Positions 1 through 21,910 of a stretch of DNA of 64,000 nt are shown piece after piece. Origin of the DNA: Cristatella mucedo (taxonomy: Eukaryota; Bryozoa; Phylactolaemata; Cristatellidae); contig WPIO01000104.1 of NCBI GenBank assembly GCA_009760855.2, positions 509,501 to 573,500 of the forward strand, given 5' to 3'. The notes below the pieces were generated by a model. The model searched no databases, had not been told where the DNA came from, and saw only the letters and a program-made list of their open reading frames with translations. Every line of letters starts with the position of its first letter. Position 1 is the stretch's first letter. The translations under genes were made by a program, and so were the position numbers.

Positions 1-386
1 ATATTGGTAGCCTGCGTAAGAGTCTGCTACTGAGACTAAAGTGAGCGTGCTTCGTCGACTCGCCCAGAAAAGAAAATGTTTTCGCGAGTGGTCAAGAAAG
101 CGCCTGGAAGCTGAGTAATCGGCAAGAAACGAAAGGGCTCAAGTACGTTAAGCACAATGTGAACTAGATGGCTCTTAATTTACCACCTCGAAAAGTAAAT
201 CTGATCGTCGTGAACAGTAAGCACCGGCTTTAAATATAAGCCGATGTAAGGCGAGAAGCCAAGAAGAAGTGGCAGAGCCAGAGCGATTATCGGCGAATAT
301 TGTATAGCTGGCTCACGACTGCGTATTCGCAGGCCGCGACACAAACCATGGGCGAGCCCTGGACCTTTTGAACCGGTCTTTGCTTA

Positions 387-752
387 TATAATAATAATAT
401 TGCACTTGATAAAGCGCCCTCAGAGAACTTAATCTCTTTCTAGGCACTTTACATTTGCTGCAAAGTGATACGCAATAGAATAGTAAGTAAAATCATGCTT
501 GAAAAACAAACAAAATGAATAACATGGTTAGGGGTTACATGCACTGGGTCAGCATGCAAATGTTGTTAGTGGCAGCATGAACAGTGTCAGCACGCATAAG
601 CACATCGAGGACGAATCACAAGGACCCACTAAATGCTGTCCTAAATAGGTATGTTTTTAAGTTTCTTTTAAATGTGGTCAGGTCAGGGGATGTTCTGATG
701 CAGGTCGGGAGGGAGTTCCAGGCTGTGGGAGCATACGAGCTAAATGCACGGT
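387..752 (-). mobile_element. LINE-A 3' fragment
   Basis: The tail ataataat and hairpin sit at 387-465, then 3' UTR and the region encoding the conserved Ser-Tyr-Ala-Pro-Lys-Ala-Trp segment. It stops at about 752, just before a SINE-A copy. Confidence 0.75.
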
Positions 753-778
753 TTGCTTACCTATAATTCATTTGAGTG

Positions 779-930
779 AAAATATAATTAATTTATGTAG
801 CGCCCTAAGAGAACCCAATCTCATTCATACGTTCCGCCTGTGCCACGGGGCTCAAGCCCGAGAGTTCGGTCATCAAATGCCCTTGGTCGAGGCGAGTGCG
901 TTAATCACTGGTTGAAACAGCGCTTCGCTA
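779..930 (-). mobile_element. SINE-A copy (tRNA head, LINE-A-like tail)
   Basis: On the minus strand, a tRNA-like head around 930-845 with box-B-like gggcttgagcccc, then the hairpin region ending in gggcgctacataaattaatt. It lies 70 bases before the first visible SSADH exon. Confidence 0.6.
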
Positions 931-1002
931 TGACCTATCGTATGCCCTATATCGTTGTTTTTTCGACGATTCTAACTTCGTTAGCTCTTCCGATCGTTGT
1001 AG

Positions 1003-1146
1003 ATTCTTTACGCACAGGCAGCCGAAACCGTGAAGCGAATCTCGCTCGAACTCGGTGGCCACGCCTCGTTTATCGTGTTCAACAGCGCCGACCTGAGCAA
1101 AGCAGTACCCGCTGCTCTGATCGCCAAGTTTCGCAATTCGGGACAG
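1003..1146 (+). CDS. ALDH5A1: SSADH copy 1 exon: general-base Glu segment
   Basis: 48 codons beginning [12 protein letters not shown] and ending KFRNSGQ. The acceptor is ttgtag and the donor gtgaac; phase 0 at both ends. It contains [10 protein letters not shown], whose Glu is the general base of aldehyde dehydrogenases. Length and both boundaries equal the matching exon of copy 2 (14931-15074). Confidence 0.85.
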
Positions 1147-4100
1147 GTGAACTGTCGAGAGACAACTTGCCCGTGCAAAGCGGACGTTTCGAGCTGCCCG
1201 CGCGGCGTTCGCCAAATGCCCGGAAGCCAGTGCTGCCAGTAGCCCAGCTCGTCCGCCGCCGCGAAATATCTGCGGAAATAGCCTGCGGAAATAGCCTGCG
1301 CATGCACGCATGCGCTCTGCGAAAGGGTCGAGCAGCGCCGCGATGGCCATCCCGGCGTTTTGCACGTTCAGTCATGCGTTGGGGCTCAGACGTTCCTCGT
1401 CCAAGAGGGCGTTTACGAAACGTTTGTCGAGAGTCTTCTGACTGCCATCAAGAACCAGATAAAGATTGGCAACGGTTTGGAGCCAGGCGTCACGAACGGA
1501 CCTCTCATTAACGAAAGGGGCATAAGCAAGGTAAGACATGGAGCCAGATTTACAAGTTCTTGGTTGGTGTGAAGGAACTATTTATAGATGGTCGTTCATT
1601 TTCGTGTTGTACATTCTCAATCAGTTAGCGAGTGTGAATTTTCACTTTTCATTTTTAAATTCATATTGGCCATCTAGTATCGCAGGGCAGACTCTATTTA
1701 TGCACGCCTGCCACTGACTAAAGGGCAGGCGCAGCACGACTTCCGGTCGACTCGCCCCCCCCCCCCCCGCTGACTCTGGCAGCCTTCCGATACAAACCAG
1801 CCAGCCCAAGTCCGAGCGGAAGCGGCGCAAGCGCCAGTCGTCGAAAACGTGACGTCAGCAAACGGGGGCGGGGCGGGGCGTAGCGCAGAGAAGCGCCGCA
1901 AGCTTCTGGAGTGCCATATAATAATAATAATAATAATTATGATAATAATAATGCACTTGATAAAGCGCCCTCAGAGAACTCAATCTCTTCCCTAGGCGCA
2001 CTACGTTTGCTGCAAAGCCATGGCCACCCTTAGAGAATTCCTTTTTATTTCGTAGTCCTGTACGGTTCTAGCATTTCAATGCTCAATCTTAATTCGACAC
2101 TCGCAGCTGCTGTACGTACCGTAATGTTCCTACTATGAATACATTGCGGAGGACTCAACTTAAATATGTAGTCAGGGACGGAGGAACGGACTAACCGACT
2201 AGCGGACGAACTAGCTAAAAAGCGCTGCTTTTAGAAGCTTTATAAAAGCGCAGCTTTTAGAGCTATTTTATTTTAGTTGTATCAAAGTAGGCGGTGCATT
2301 TAGGGCCCTGCAAAAAGTGGTCGGCTTGGCCTAACTTCGTCTGAGTTCAGAGACGATGCGTTTCCTGAGGCGCCAAGCTTGCGAATTTTTAATTTCGCCT
2401 GCAGTCAGTGGATTACTATCCTCGTCCTGGTGCAATAGACGAGAGGCTTACATACTCGTCGCTGCCGCTACTCTCATAGTCTTAAGCATGACTTAGCGGA
2501 AGCTCTCGGTCAGCTTTAATATTTTGTTATTTCGAACGCCGCATGTCGAACGCCCCATGTCGCCCGCTGTCGTCGTTTCGGCGTCTAGCCGACCGCGCCG
2601 TCGCCGAGTGAGCGCGCCGCGCTCCTCGGCGCCATTTCCGGTCTTCTCGACCCGGCGGCGTGCTTTCTTAAAAGGTGGAAAGACACGTCGCCGACGCGCT
2701 GTCGAAGGGCGCCAAGCTGCTGCTGGGCGGTCAGCGGAGCAACCGCCTCGGGCCGTTGTTCTACGAGCCGACGCTGCTTGCCGACGTGAGCAAGGACGCT
2801 CTGGCCATGCACGAGGAGACGTTCGGACCGGCGGCTTTCGTGTGCAAGTCAGTATCGAAGTCGGACCGCGAAAATTCCTCGCCCGCTCGCTACACGCCGC
2901 CTGCGCCCTGAGGCGCCCGGGTCACGTGACGTGGCGGCAGCGAACGACGCCGGCGTTGCCAACTTGACCTTGCCTCGCGCTCGTTCGATTGACACCCGAC
3001 CGGCCAGGCAACAAAAACACTAACTAGAGAAAATCCCACAAAAAACTAGCCCTCGTGCACATGGCTCAGTGGGGGGGGGGGGAGCCACGGCGACGAGCGC
3101 GATGGAGCAGCTCTCAGATTGACGTCGGTCGTTTCGTAGGCGTCGGAACTAATGCCGCATCAGTGCAGCGTCAACTGTAGCAGCAGCAGCAGCAGAGACA
3201 CGAGTGGAAGTTAGCAGCCGAGAGCAGGCTCGCTCCTGAGGGATATTGATAATAGCGCCCTCTTAGAGCTTAGGCACTGTGCTGAAAAGAAACGTGATCA
3301 ATGACACGGTTAGTGGTGTGACTTGCAGTATTTCAACAGTTGGAGGTGACGTGCACATGTTGAACATGCAAAATACGGTTAATAGTAGCATGCACAGTGT
3401 CAGCACACGTGAACACAACACAAGGGACGAATCACAAGGACCCAGTAAATGCTGCGGTGAAATGGTGCATTTCAAGCTTCTTTTCACGTGTCGTCAAGTT
3501 AGACGATGTCGTGACGGGTCAGTTGGGACTGGCTCAGGGCGTGCGAACTAAAGGCGCGGTCTCCAAAGGAGTTGAGGTTCATACGAGATATAGCTAAGCT
3601 AGCTGACTCAGAAATCAGAAAAGCAGAAGGTACTGTGCCTAGCCTGGATAGCGAGTAGTTCCGATAAGGTGGGGTGGGCGGGAGTCAGAGGATGGAGGGA
3701 CCTAAAAGTGAGTATCAGAAGCTTGAAGTCAATGCGCTGCTTGACTAGGAGCCAGTGCAGGGCTGGGCGGGTGTCAGAGAATGGAGGGGCCTAAAAACGA
3801 GTGGCAGAACCTTGAAGTCGATGCGCTAGTTGACTGGGAGCCAGTGCCGGTCGGTGAGAAGTGGTGTGATGTGGTAACTGCGTCGCTCACGCTAGACAAG
3901 CCTAGCTGCGGCAGAGTTTTGCACCAACTGAAAGCGCCTGATTGCGCATGCCGGTAGACCAGCTAGCAGCCAGTTACAGGAGTTGAGACGGAATGCCTCA
4001 AATGCACGGACCAATAGAGAGTCAGCTCTCTCAAGCTTCGGCCACGCGATTCGGAGCTCAGACTTGTCAGAAAGTTTCCGCCTGTCGGCCTCTCTCGTGC

Positions 4101-7100
4101 TACCACAGGTTAATAAATACGTCTCGATAATTTCAAGTCTCGGGCCTGACCGTGGTTTGACTAGCACGTACCCTGATTGGCCGAAAACTGTGCGCCGACA
4201 TTTACTGGGTTCGCGCGCGAACACAGAGTGTGCTTGTCGAGTTGTCACTTCCTGGGCGATGAGAGCTTTTCGCTGCCGATCCACTTGGCCGGCACTCTCA
4301 TACCCGCCTCCTTCCGCCTGCCTAGGCGAAAAGCGAACTCTCATACCCGCCTCCTTCCGCCTGCCTAGGCGAAAAGCGAACTTTCATACCCGCCTTCTTC
4401 CGCCTGCCTAGGCGAAAAGCGAACTCTCATACCCGCCTCCTTCCGCCTGCCTAGGCGAAAAGCGAACTCTCATACCCGACTCCTTCCGCCTGCCTAGGCG
4501 AAAAGCGAACGGCGTCACGAACCGTGCGGCCATTCCATTTTCATACGGCTTATTCTCGTAGGGTACGGCGGTGCCATTTTTTACTGCAGACTCCATAATA
4601 ATAATAATAATAATAAGAAGAAGAATGAATTTCATGTAGTGCCCTCAGAACTCAATCTGCTTCTGGGCACTTTACATTTGCTGCAAACGAAGCACGATCG
4701 AATGGCTAGTGGTAGCATGCTAAATAAACAACAAGAATGACATGGTTAGGGGTGACTTGGACAGGGTCAGCATGCAAGTGTGGTTAGTGGCAGCATGCCT
4801 AAGCACATTAAGGACGAATAACAGCGACCCACTAAATGCTGTCGTAAATAGATGTTTTTAATTTCTTTTTAAAGTGGTCAAGTCTGGAGAAGTGACACAA
4901 TTCGGGAGTGAGTTCCAGGCTTTGGGAGCATACGAACTAAAGGCACTGTCTCCAAAAGATTGAGATTTGTGCGAGGTATGAGTAAACAGTTAAATTCCGA
5001 AAAGCAGGTGGTACGATGCTTAGCCTGGTGGGGGGAGTAGATCTGATAGGTAGGCTGGAGTTAGAGAAGGCAGGGACCTTAAAGTGAGCGACCAAACCTC
5101 GAAGTCGATGCGTTGCTTGACTGGGAGCCAGCGCAGGTCGGCGAGAAGTGGTGTGACGTGGCAGCTGCAACGCTCGCGACAGGCAAGCCTAGCCGCACAG
5201 TTTTTCGCCAGCTGTAAGAGCGTGCGTGCATAGGCCGGTAGACATGAATAGACTCTCTTTAAATCGAAGAGAGCTGGCTTGCTGCACGAGTAACTTGAAA
5301 CACTGTCGCGTGCATTCTCCATCGCAGTGCACGAGCGTATCGGCTGAAACCGCGCTGCCTTTTCAGATTTAAGACGGAAGCCGAAGCGATAGAGATGGCG
5401 AATGCAACCGATCGCGGTTTGGCGGGTGAGGCGAAAAGCGAGCGGCGATCTGTGCGCACGCGAATGGCGATCTCGCGAGACGGCGGTTTGCCGCCGTCTC
5501 GCTCGCTGCAGCCAAGTACGGACTCCACTGCGCTCGACGATACTGGAAGCGAAATGACGCACGAATCTCCCCAGCCAAACCCAAACCCTACTGATTAGAA
5601 GCCTGAGCGCGTTGGATTGCAAGCCAGCAGATACTGCGGCCGAGAATCGGTAGAAGTCGTTTCGCCGGAAGTCACGGAGTGCTGTTCTGATTCGAACTCG
5701 GATCTGCTGCGAATGTCATCTCGAGCTCGAGGTCGTGCCCAAGTCGCTCGAGGCCACTCAACTATCGTCTGATGGCGATGCGCTGGAAAATGAGTTAGAC
5801 CAAGCCGTAGCTTCTCCGGCCGAGCGTTGCAGAGCCGTCTGAGGGGGCCGCGCCCTTCCCGCTCTTTAACCTTTCGACTCTTTAAATTTTAGCCGGCTCT
5901 TTTCATTAGGGCTGAACGCGTGGCCGAGCGATTGCGTCGAAGAAAACCATCGCAAGCGGGATAATCGGCACGGCTAGAGCCGACGGCTCAGTCAGTCAAG
6001 ATGGCCGAAGTTGCTCGCAACTGACCTCAGGCTCGGTGCGGACATTGGGTTTAGCGGGCGGGCGGGCTGCCGGTGGAGGGGCGGTGGCGGTGGAGGGGAG
6101 CTGCACGCCGCCATGCTGGCTCATTCGGGATGAGCTCGATCCGGAGGGTGAGGAGCTACGTCACCTTCCGTCCTCTTTTGGCGAGCTGGCGATCGAAGGG
6201 CGGGATTCAGTGCCAGGCTGGCCAGCTCGAGGCTGCCGGGCTCCTTGACGCTATCTATCGCTGTCCTTACTTTGCTTTCCGTCTCCGGTTCTCCGGGCTC
6301 CGGCGGCGAGTAGAACCATGGGCAGTATCGACTACGGCCGACTCGCAGACGCATTAGTACAGGCAGACTTCGTTGCTACTAAATCAGCTAGAATCGGTAA
6401 AGCGAAACGCATGACGGGCGCCGCCAGGATTGATTTGAGGATAGGCCAAAAAGTCCGTCCGAAAAGGGACGTTGTGCTGGCGTTTTCCGTCTTTGCACGA
6501 GCCTCTGACACAACTATCGGAGAACCGCAATCGATTGTGGTGGAGGCAACCCATTTTGACGGAGGTAGGATTACCCTGGAAAATTTCGAGTTGCGTCCGA
6601 GTTGTAGATCAGCAATGCCTGCGGGTCGAAGGACCCACTTGATGGGCTCGAGCCCTGAGGCATATTTGAAGCGCCTGAATAGAGATTAAGTTCTTTTGGG
6701 GTGCTACACTAATGAATTATACAAATGAATTATGTATGGTACAACGGATCGGTAGTTTTGCTGTTGGTGAGTGCTCGTGCACGAGATACTTCGTTAATTG
6801 CAATTGTGGCCGATGCTAGCCGTGCATTTATCCGGATATCTCTTCGGCCCAGAGTCGGCTCGAGAAATCAAAGCAGCTCCGGATATCGGCGACAGCGTAG
6901 CTCCAGCCCGTGGTGGAGAGGGGACGGTGTGCCAGATCTGTTCAGCCGTTTCTTTTAATTTCTAGTGTAGCGCTTGGCATGCTACCGGTGTCCTGCCGTC
7001 GGACGTCACCCGCGAAGGCCACATCGTGATGCGTTTCCGCATCCGGCGCGTCAGCGAGCTCGTCGGCGGCTCACGCCGGTGGCCGCCGCCATTTCTTCTT

Positions 7101-7331
7101 GCTGCAGGCTACTTCTTCTCGAGAGACTATTCGCAAGTGTGGCGAGTGGCCGAGGCTCTAGAGGTGGGCATGGTGGGCGTCAACGAGGGCCTGATCTCTA
7201 CCGTCGAAGGGCCGTTCGGCGGCGTCAAGGAGTCTGGCCTCGGCCGCGAGGGCTCCAAGTACGGCATCGACGAGTACTTGGAGACCAAATACGTCTGCCT
7301 GGGAGGCCTCGAGCAGACGGCGGCCGATTAG
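1003..7331 (+). CDS. ALDH5A1: Succinate-semialdehyde dehydrogenase, copy 1, 3' half (5 exons)
   Basis: SSADH oxidises succinate semialdehyde to succinate with NAD(P)+, normally in mitochondria (GABA shunt). Five exons (1003-1146, 1372-1530, 2675-2847, 5367-5425, 7108-7331) join in frame to 252 codons plus TAG, covering the C-terminal half of the enzyme. Visible motifs are SLELGG (general-base Glu), GQSCVG (catalytic Cys), EETFGP, PFGG and the C-terminal [21 protein letters not shown]. Every intron has GT/AG ends and matches the intron positions of the second copy at 10-22 kb on the other strand. No exon for the N-terminal half is seen in bases 1-1002, so the rest is presumably left of the window. 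The usual second active-site Cys (TCVC in family members) is Gly here. The reading frame is intact, so it is probably a functional paralogue. Family assignment is very secure; the orthologue symbol is by similarity. Confidence 0.88.
1372..1530 (+). CDS. ALDH5A1: SSADH copy 1 exon: catalytic-cysteine segment
   Basis: 53 codons from [13 protein letters not shown] to [11 protein letters not shown]. The acceptor is gttcag, the donor is the strong gtaaga, phase 0 at both ends. The catalytic Cys codon is at 1375-1377. The residue two positions later is Gly (1381-1383), where SSADH normally has a second Cys. Same length as copy 2 exon 13589-13747. Confidence 0.87.
1531..2674 (+). other. SSADH copy 1 intron
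   Basis: No coding signal. Holds a poly-C run near 1756-1770 and a LINE-A 3' end (1917-2021). The rest is unassigned. Confidence 0.7.
1917..2021 (-). mobile_element. LINE-A 3' end fragment
   Basis: An (ATA)n tail followed by the family hairpin (aaagcgccctcagagaac) and ggcgcactacgtttgctgc. Only the last about 100 bases of the element. Confidence 0.75.
2675..2847 (+). CDS. ALDH5A1: SSADH copy 1 exon: EETFGP segment
   Basis: 57 codons plus two bases, starting [14 protein letters not shown] and ending [11 protein letters not shown] plus a split Lys codon. The acceptor is aaaag, the donor gtcagt, exit phase 2. EETFGP carries the conserved Glu that contacts the nicotinamide ribose in ALDHs. One codon longer than the copy 2 exon (13200-13369). 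Confidence 0.85.
3247..3990 (-). mobile_element. Decayed LINE-A copy
   Basis: Diverged 3' UTR (gtgacgtgcacatgttgaac) then the LINE-A coding region up to the agttttgcaccaactg segment at about 3915. Many indels. Intronic in SSADH copy 1. Confidence 0.6.
4295..4509. repeat. 43-bp tandem repeat, five copies
   Basis: Unit starts 4295, 4338, 4381, 4424 and 4467, exactly 43 bases apart. Each runs from ct[ct]tcataccc through cgcctgcctaggcg to aaaagcgaa. Copies differ at one to three positions. Intronic. Confidence 0.95.
4594..5245 (-). mobile_element. LINE-A copy, 3' part
   Basis: (AAT)n tail at 4594-4612, a degraded hairpin, then coding remains including LVRREREC-like and [20 protein letters not shown] on the minus strand. 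It ends about 120 bases before the SSADH micro-exon. Confidence 0.75.
5367..5425 (+). CDS. ALDH5A1: SSADH copy 1, 59-nt micro-exon
   Basis: A short exon (entry phase 2, exit phase 1) reading [19 protein letters not shown] between split Lys and Gly codons. The acceptor is ttttcag and the donor gtgagg. It matches the family segment F-x-T-E-x-E-A-I-x-x-A-N-x-x-x-x-G-L-A-G. The same 59-nt exon exists in copy 2 (12227-12285), which supports both calls. Confidence 0.85.
5475..5502. repeat. Perfect 12-bp stem-loop
   Basis: gcgagacggcgg, loop tttg, ccgccgtctcgc. It lies 50 bases past the donor of the 59-nt SSADH micro-exon on the same strand. Confidence 0.85.
6640..6728 (+). mobile_element. SINE-A partial copy
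   Basis: Retains box-B-like gatgggctcgagccct, then gaagcgcctgaatagagatt and the gctacactaatgaattata end. The 5' head is not recognisable. Confidence 0.6.
7108..7331 (+). CDS. ALDH5A1: SSADH copy 1 last exon and stop codon
   Basis: Follows ctgcag. Reads [20 protein letters not shown], then [31 protein letters not shown] and ends with ...GGLEQTAAD then TAG. This is the conserved C-terminal ALDH5 region with a short extra tail of six residues compared with copy 2. The first base of its Gly codon comes from the micro-exon. Confidence 0.9.
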
Positions 7332-7392
7332 CGACCCGCAGCAACCGGTCGCGTGACGGCGGCGACGTCGAGCGACAGCCAACTAGCTACCT

Positions 7393-7398
7393 AATAAA
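7393..7398 (+). terminator. Polyadenylation signal AATAAA of SSADH copy 1
   Basis: A canonical AATAAA lies 62 bases past the TAG stop on the same strand. This gives a short 3' UTR and supports transcription of this copy. Position and motif are seen; usage is inferred. Confidence 0.55.
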
Positions 7399-8276
7399 GC
7401 TAGTGTCGACCGTCTGCTGGTATCGACCTTGCCTTCTGTCGTTGGTTGTCGGCGCGTTGCAGATGTTTCCTATGATGCGGCGTCTGACGACAGGCGAGAA
7501 ATTCAATGATTAAGTATTTGCCAGCTATAGAATGCTTGCGAAGCAAGATATGCATTCGATCGAGTACAGGTTTGAGTCGGGGGGGGGACAAACGTCGTGA
7601 GTGTAAATGCCTCGTTTAATGAGTGCTAAGCGACACCCTTAGGCTAAGTGACACCCTTACTTAATTTTGGCGAATTGCTCATATAGCATCGAACAGATAC
7701 GGATGAGCCTGGATGATGGGAACACGTTCTCCGATTTTTTAATCCGCCTTACAGACAATTTTGCGGACGCCCATCGCTGCTGAATCAGCTGATTGGCCCA
7801 GCAGCCGGCCAATCAGCGGCCTGATGGAGCCCGATCAGGTCCGAGCCGGCACTTGGCTGGGCTAGACGTACCTAGCAGGTGCTTGCAGTAGCCGAAGCCA
7901 GCTGCCGACCTATGGAGCAGATAAGCAGCTCCTGAATGCTGAGGCCTACGATAGTTGGAACGGCTAGCCAATAACAGTAGTAATAGCAAAACGCTACCGC
8001 AGCACTCCGCCGGAACTAAATGTCTTTCCAGGCAATTCACAAAGGCTGGAAAGGAGCCGCACTGGTTTAAACCGATTGGCTACAATAGCCGTACAATTGC
8101 AACGCAAGCACATACGGGTGCATTCCCATCGACGGAGCAAATTCCGAAGAAGAGGTCTGATTCTGCAGCTGGCAGTAGCAGCCGGAAAGCTTGGACGACT
8201 GAGAGTTTCCTATAGCATGCTCAAAGCCTAAGCGGTTTTCGGTGCTCATACAGTAGTCAACAGACTTCATTTCGAG

Positions 8277-8412
8277 GTGGTTTGGTCTAGCAGTTAAGGT
8301 GCTCGCCCCGACCAAGGTCTGGCTGAGGTCGTGGGCTCGAGCCCGGAGGCATATGTGAAGCGCCTGAATAGAGATTAAGTTCTCTTGGGGCGCTATACAA
8401 ATGAATTATATA
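8277..8412 (+). mobile_element. SINE-A, complete copy
   Basis: A tRNA-like head with box A region tggtctagcagttaagg and box B gggctcgagccc, then a 3' part gaagcgcctgaatagag ... ggggcgctatacaaatgaat. The tail matches the LINE-A hairpin in shape and largely in sequence. A tRNA-promoter SINE that borrows the LINE-A 3' end. Confidence 0.72.
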
Positions 8413-8640
8413 TCTGACACAACGAAGAGAAAGTGAGAAGCACGAGAGAGTGAGAGAGCAGAGAGTCCAGTTGAGGTAGTTCGCAGCATGGAAGTAGCTG
8501 CTCAGGACGGCTGGAAAGGGTGTGCCACAGTCGTCAGAAGGACAGCAGATGTCGTTGGGATTTCCGAGTTTCTTTAGGAGCGTGGGAATCCAAGGTATCC
8601 AAGCCTCCAGAAAATCTAAGGTTGGCTAAAGGCTCAGCTA
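8413..8640 (-). mobile_element. LINE-B, diverged C-terminal fragment
   Basis: Matches, on the minus strand, the 44.7-45.3 kb LINE-B region (cgtgggaatcc, cagatgtcgttggg). A matching 3' UTR piece lies at 8205-8268 on the other side of the inserted SINE-A. Confidence 0.5.
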
Positions 8641-8689
8641 AAGACAGCAGTTAGAGGAGCAGGGCTGCGGTACGACGCCTGCGGGAGTT

Positions 8690-9095
8690 GGTATTTCAAA
8701 GCGATTGACGCCATCTTGAAGTCGAAGCACCAGTTACTGTGGGCGGGTAGGGAAAGTCGGAGGGGAGTTTTGGAATACGGCTACTGCGACGACCACTACG
8801 GACAAGCCTAGCTGCTGAATTTCGCACAATCTGTTAGAACTTCATTGCACAAGCAAGAAGACCTGTACGAATAGGGTTTCAGGAGTCGACTCTCATTTGG
8901 TATCCTTCTCTTAGCACGCCTAATTTGAAATATTATGTAACTGAAAGTTGGCAGGCTTCACTTCGGAGCCGATGCGCTCATCTCATGGCAAACGATTATT
9001 TTGAACCAGGACACCCCGATTAGGTGCAGCAACAACTGAGGGTTTGATAGCTGAGCCAATTCCGAGGGTTAAGCTTTCCAGGCTCTGAGTAGTGA
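8690..9095 (-). mobile_element. Decayed LINE-A coding fragment
   Basis: On the minus strand it aligns with the RT C-terminal part: NLGVLVQN at about 8985-9010, and homologues of the LHNIAKIRACL and LVHAF segments further down. Frame destroyed. Confidence 0.55.
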
Positions 9096-9154
9096 GACAC
9101 TGATGACAGGCACTGACGACCTCTCGCAGGCTCTCAAGAAGCCAAGTAAACCCA

Positions 9155-9320
9155 GTGGGCCCACTAAATGCTGTGACGAATGGATGCATTTTAGCTTTGT
9201 TTTAATTTCGTTGAGTCGGGGGATGTCGTGACGTCAGTCGGAAGTGAGTTCTAGGCTTTGGGAGCTTGCAAGCTATTGGCACGGTCTCCAAAGAATTTGA
9301 GTTTCATACGAGGTTGAGTT
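9155..9320 (-). mobile_element. Decayed LINE-A 3' coding fragment
   Basis: The segment cactaaatgctgtgacgaa through ggctttgggagc and acggtctccaaag matches the end of the LINE-A frame. Confidence 0.6.
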
Positions 9321-9890
9321 GCCAACAGCAGCTTCATCTTAGTGGTGAGGTTCTGCTGTGGTCGGAACTTCACCAGGAAACAAACACGATGAAAGTCCAA
9401 CAGGCGCTACTGCAAGAAACTGGCAGCAAACGTGCATGAAGCACAAACAGCAGCTACCCCACGGTTCTGCGTGCTGTTCGTGTCACTTGGCGTCTTGGAA
9501 GCCCACTAGATGGCTTGGAGAAGGGCTGGTATGCTGAGAAGAAAAGAGTACTAATCTCCATCAGGTAGTAGTCATGTGCAACCCAATCTGATAAGCAGAC
9601 ATTAGAGCACTAAGCCGTGGCTTAATCCCTTTAAGAGCCAAAAGTGAGTACGGCAGAGCAAATTGAAGCACGTCAAGGTAAAGTACAACGCCACAACAAT
9701 GGTAGCACGTGCGACAGAGCAAGTGTTCGACAAGACACTTTTAGCAAAGCAGCAACTGGTACGGCTGAATCAATACGTTGCTGCTGCTTTTCTGAGGCTA
9801 CGACTACAGTATGGACGATCTCTCTGCATATATCTTCGTGTATATATATATATATAAACGCAGGAAGAATGCACGAACGGATGCCAATAC

Positions 9891-9896
9891 TTTATT
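9891..9896 (-). terminator. Candidate polyadenylation signal of SSADH copy 2
   Basis: AATAAA on the minus strand about 450 bases past the stop. It is the first canonical hexamer noticed downstream, and a TA run follows at 9839-9857. Usage is inferred only. Confidence 0.3.
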
Positions 9897-10344
9897 TTCA
9901 AGGGCCTGCCGATATAAAGGTAACAAATGTCATTGGTTGCACTACAGACGAAAGGTGTGCAAGGACAAGACAGTGGTAGCATGGAGACAACCAGCCATCT
10001 TGTAAACTGCACATGCACCTCAGATCCCGCGAATTCACTGGCTATCCTTCCACGTTAGACATTTCTAGCACCGGGCAGATCTGCTCATTAGGCTGAAGAC
10101 AGTACAGGTCACAGCTGAGTGGCATTCATCCTGCTAACGATGAAATATGCTGCCACCGTAATATGCTGCCATAACTGGCCCATGGCAGATACTTCGTGCG
10201 TAGTAAAGTTTCATGAATCAAAAGCGTTTTACTTGCACGCAGTACGAAACAGATCAAAATGCTGAAAAAAGGTAACCTCGGGGCGTAGGCATAAGGAGGT
10301 TGGTGCCTGCCGATGTCGACGACCTCGCACCATGGCGACCGAGC

Positions 10345-21910
<11,566 letters not shown>

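Larger units (their letters stand above)
5426..7107 (+). other. SSADH copy 1 last intron
   Basis: Moderately GC-rich. Contains the stem-loop at 5475 and a partial SINE-A at 6640-6728. A 123-codon open frame at 6318-6689 runs into the SINE and is not supported as a gene. Confidence 0.6.
7399..10344. other. Region between the convergent SSADH genes
   Basis: No gene seen. Holds LINE-B remains (8205-8640), a full SINE-A (8277-8412), two decayed LINE-A pieces (8690-9095, 9155-9320) and a short TA run (9839-9857). The 3' UTRs of both genes must lie at its edges. Confidence 0.65.

Noticed and set aside
4295-4509. CRISPR-like array
   Set aside because: Units are contiguous 43-bp tandem copies with no variable spacers.
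6318-6689. 123-codon plus-strand frame with ATG in the last SSADH copy 1 intron
   Set aside because: Its C-terminus is translated SINE-A tail and no family motif is seen; probably chance.
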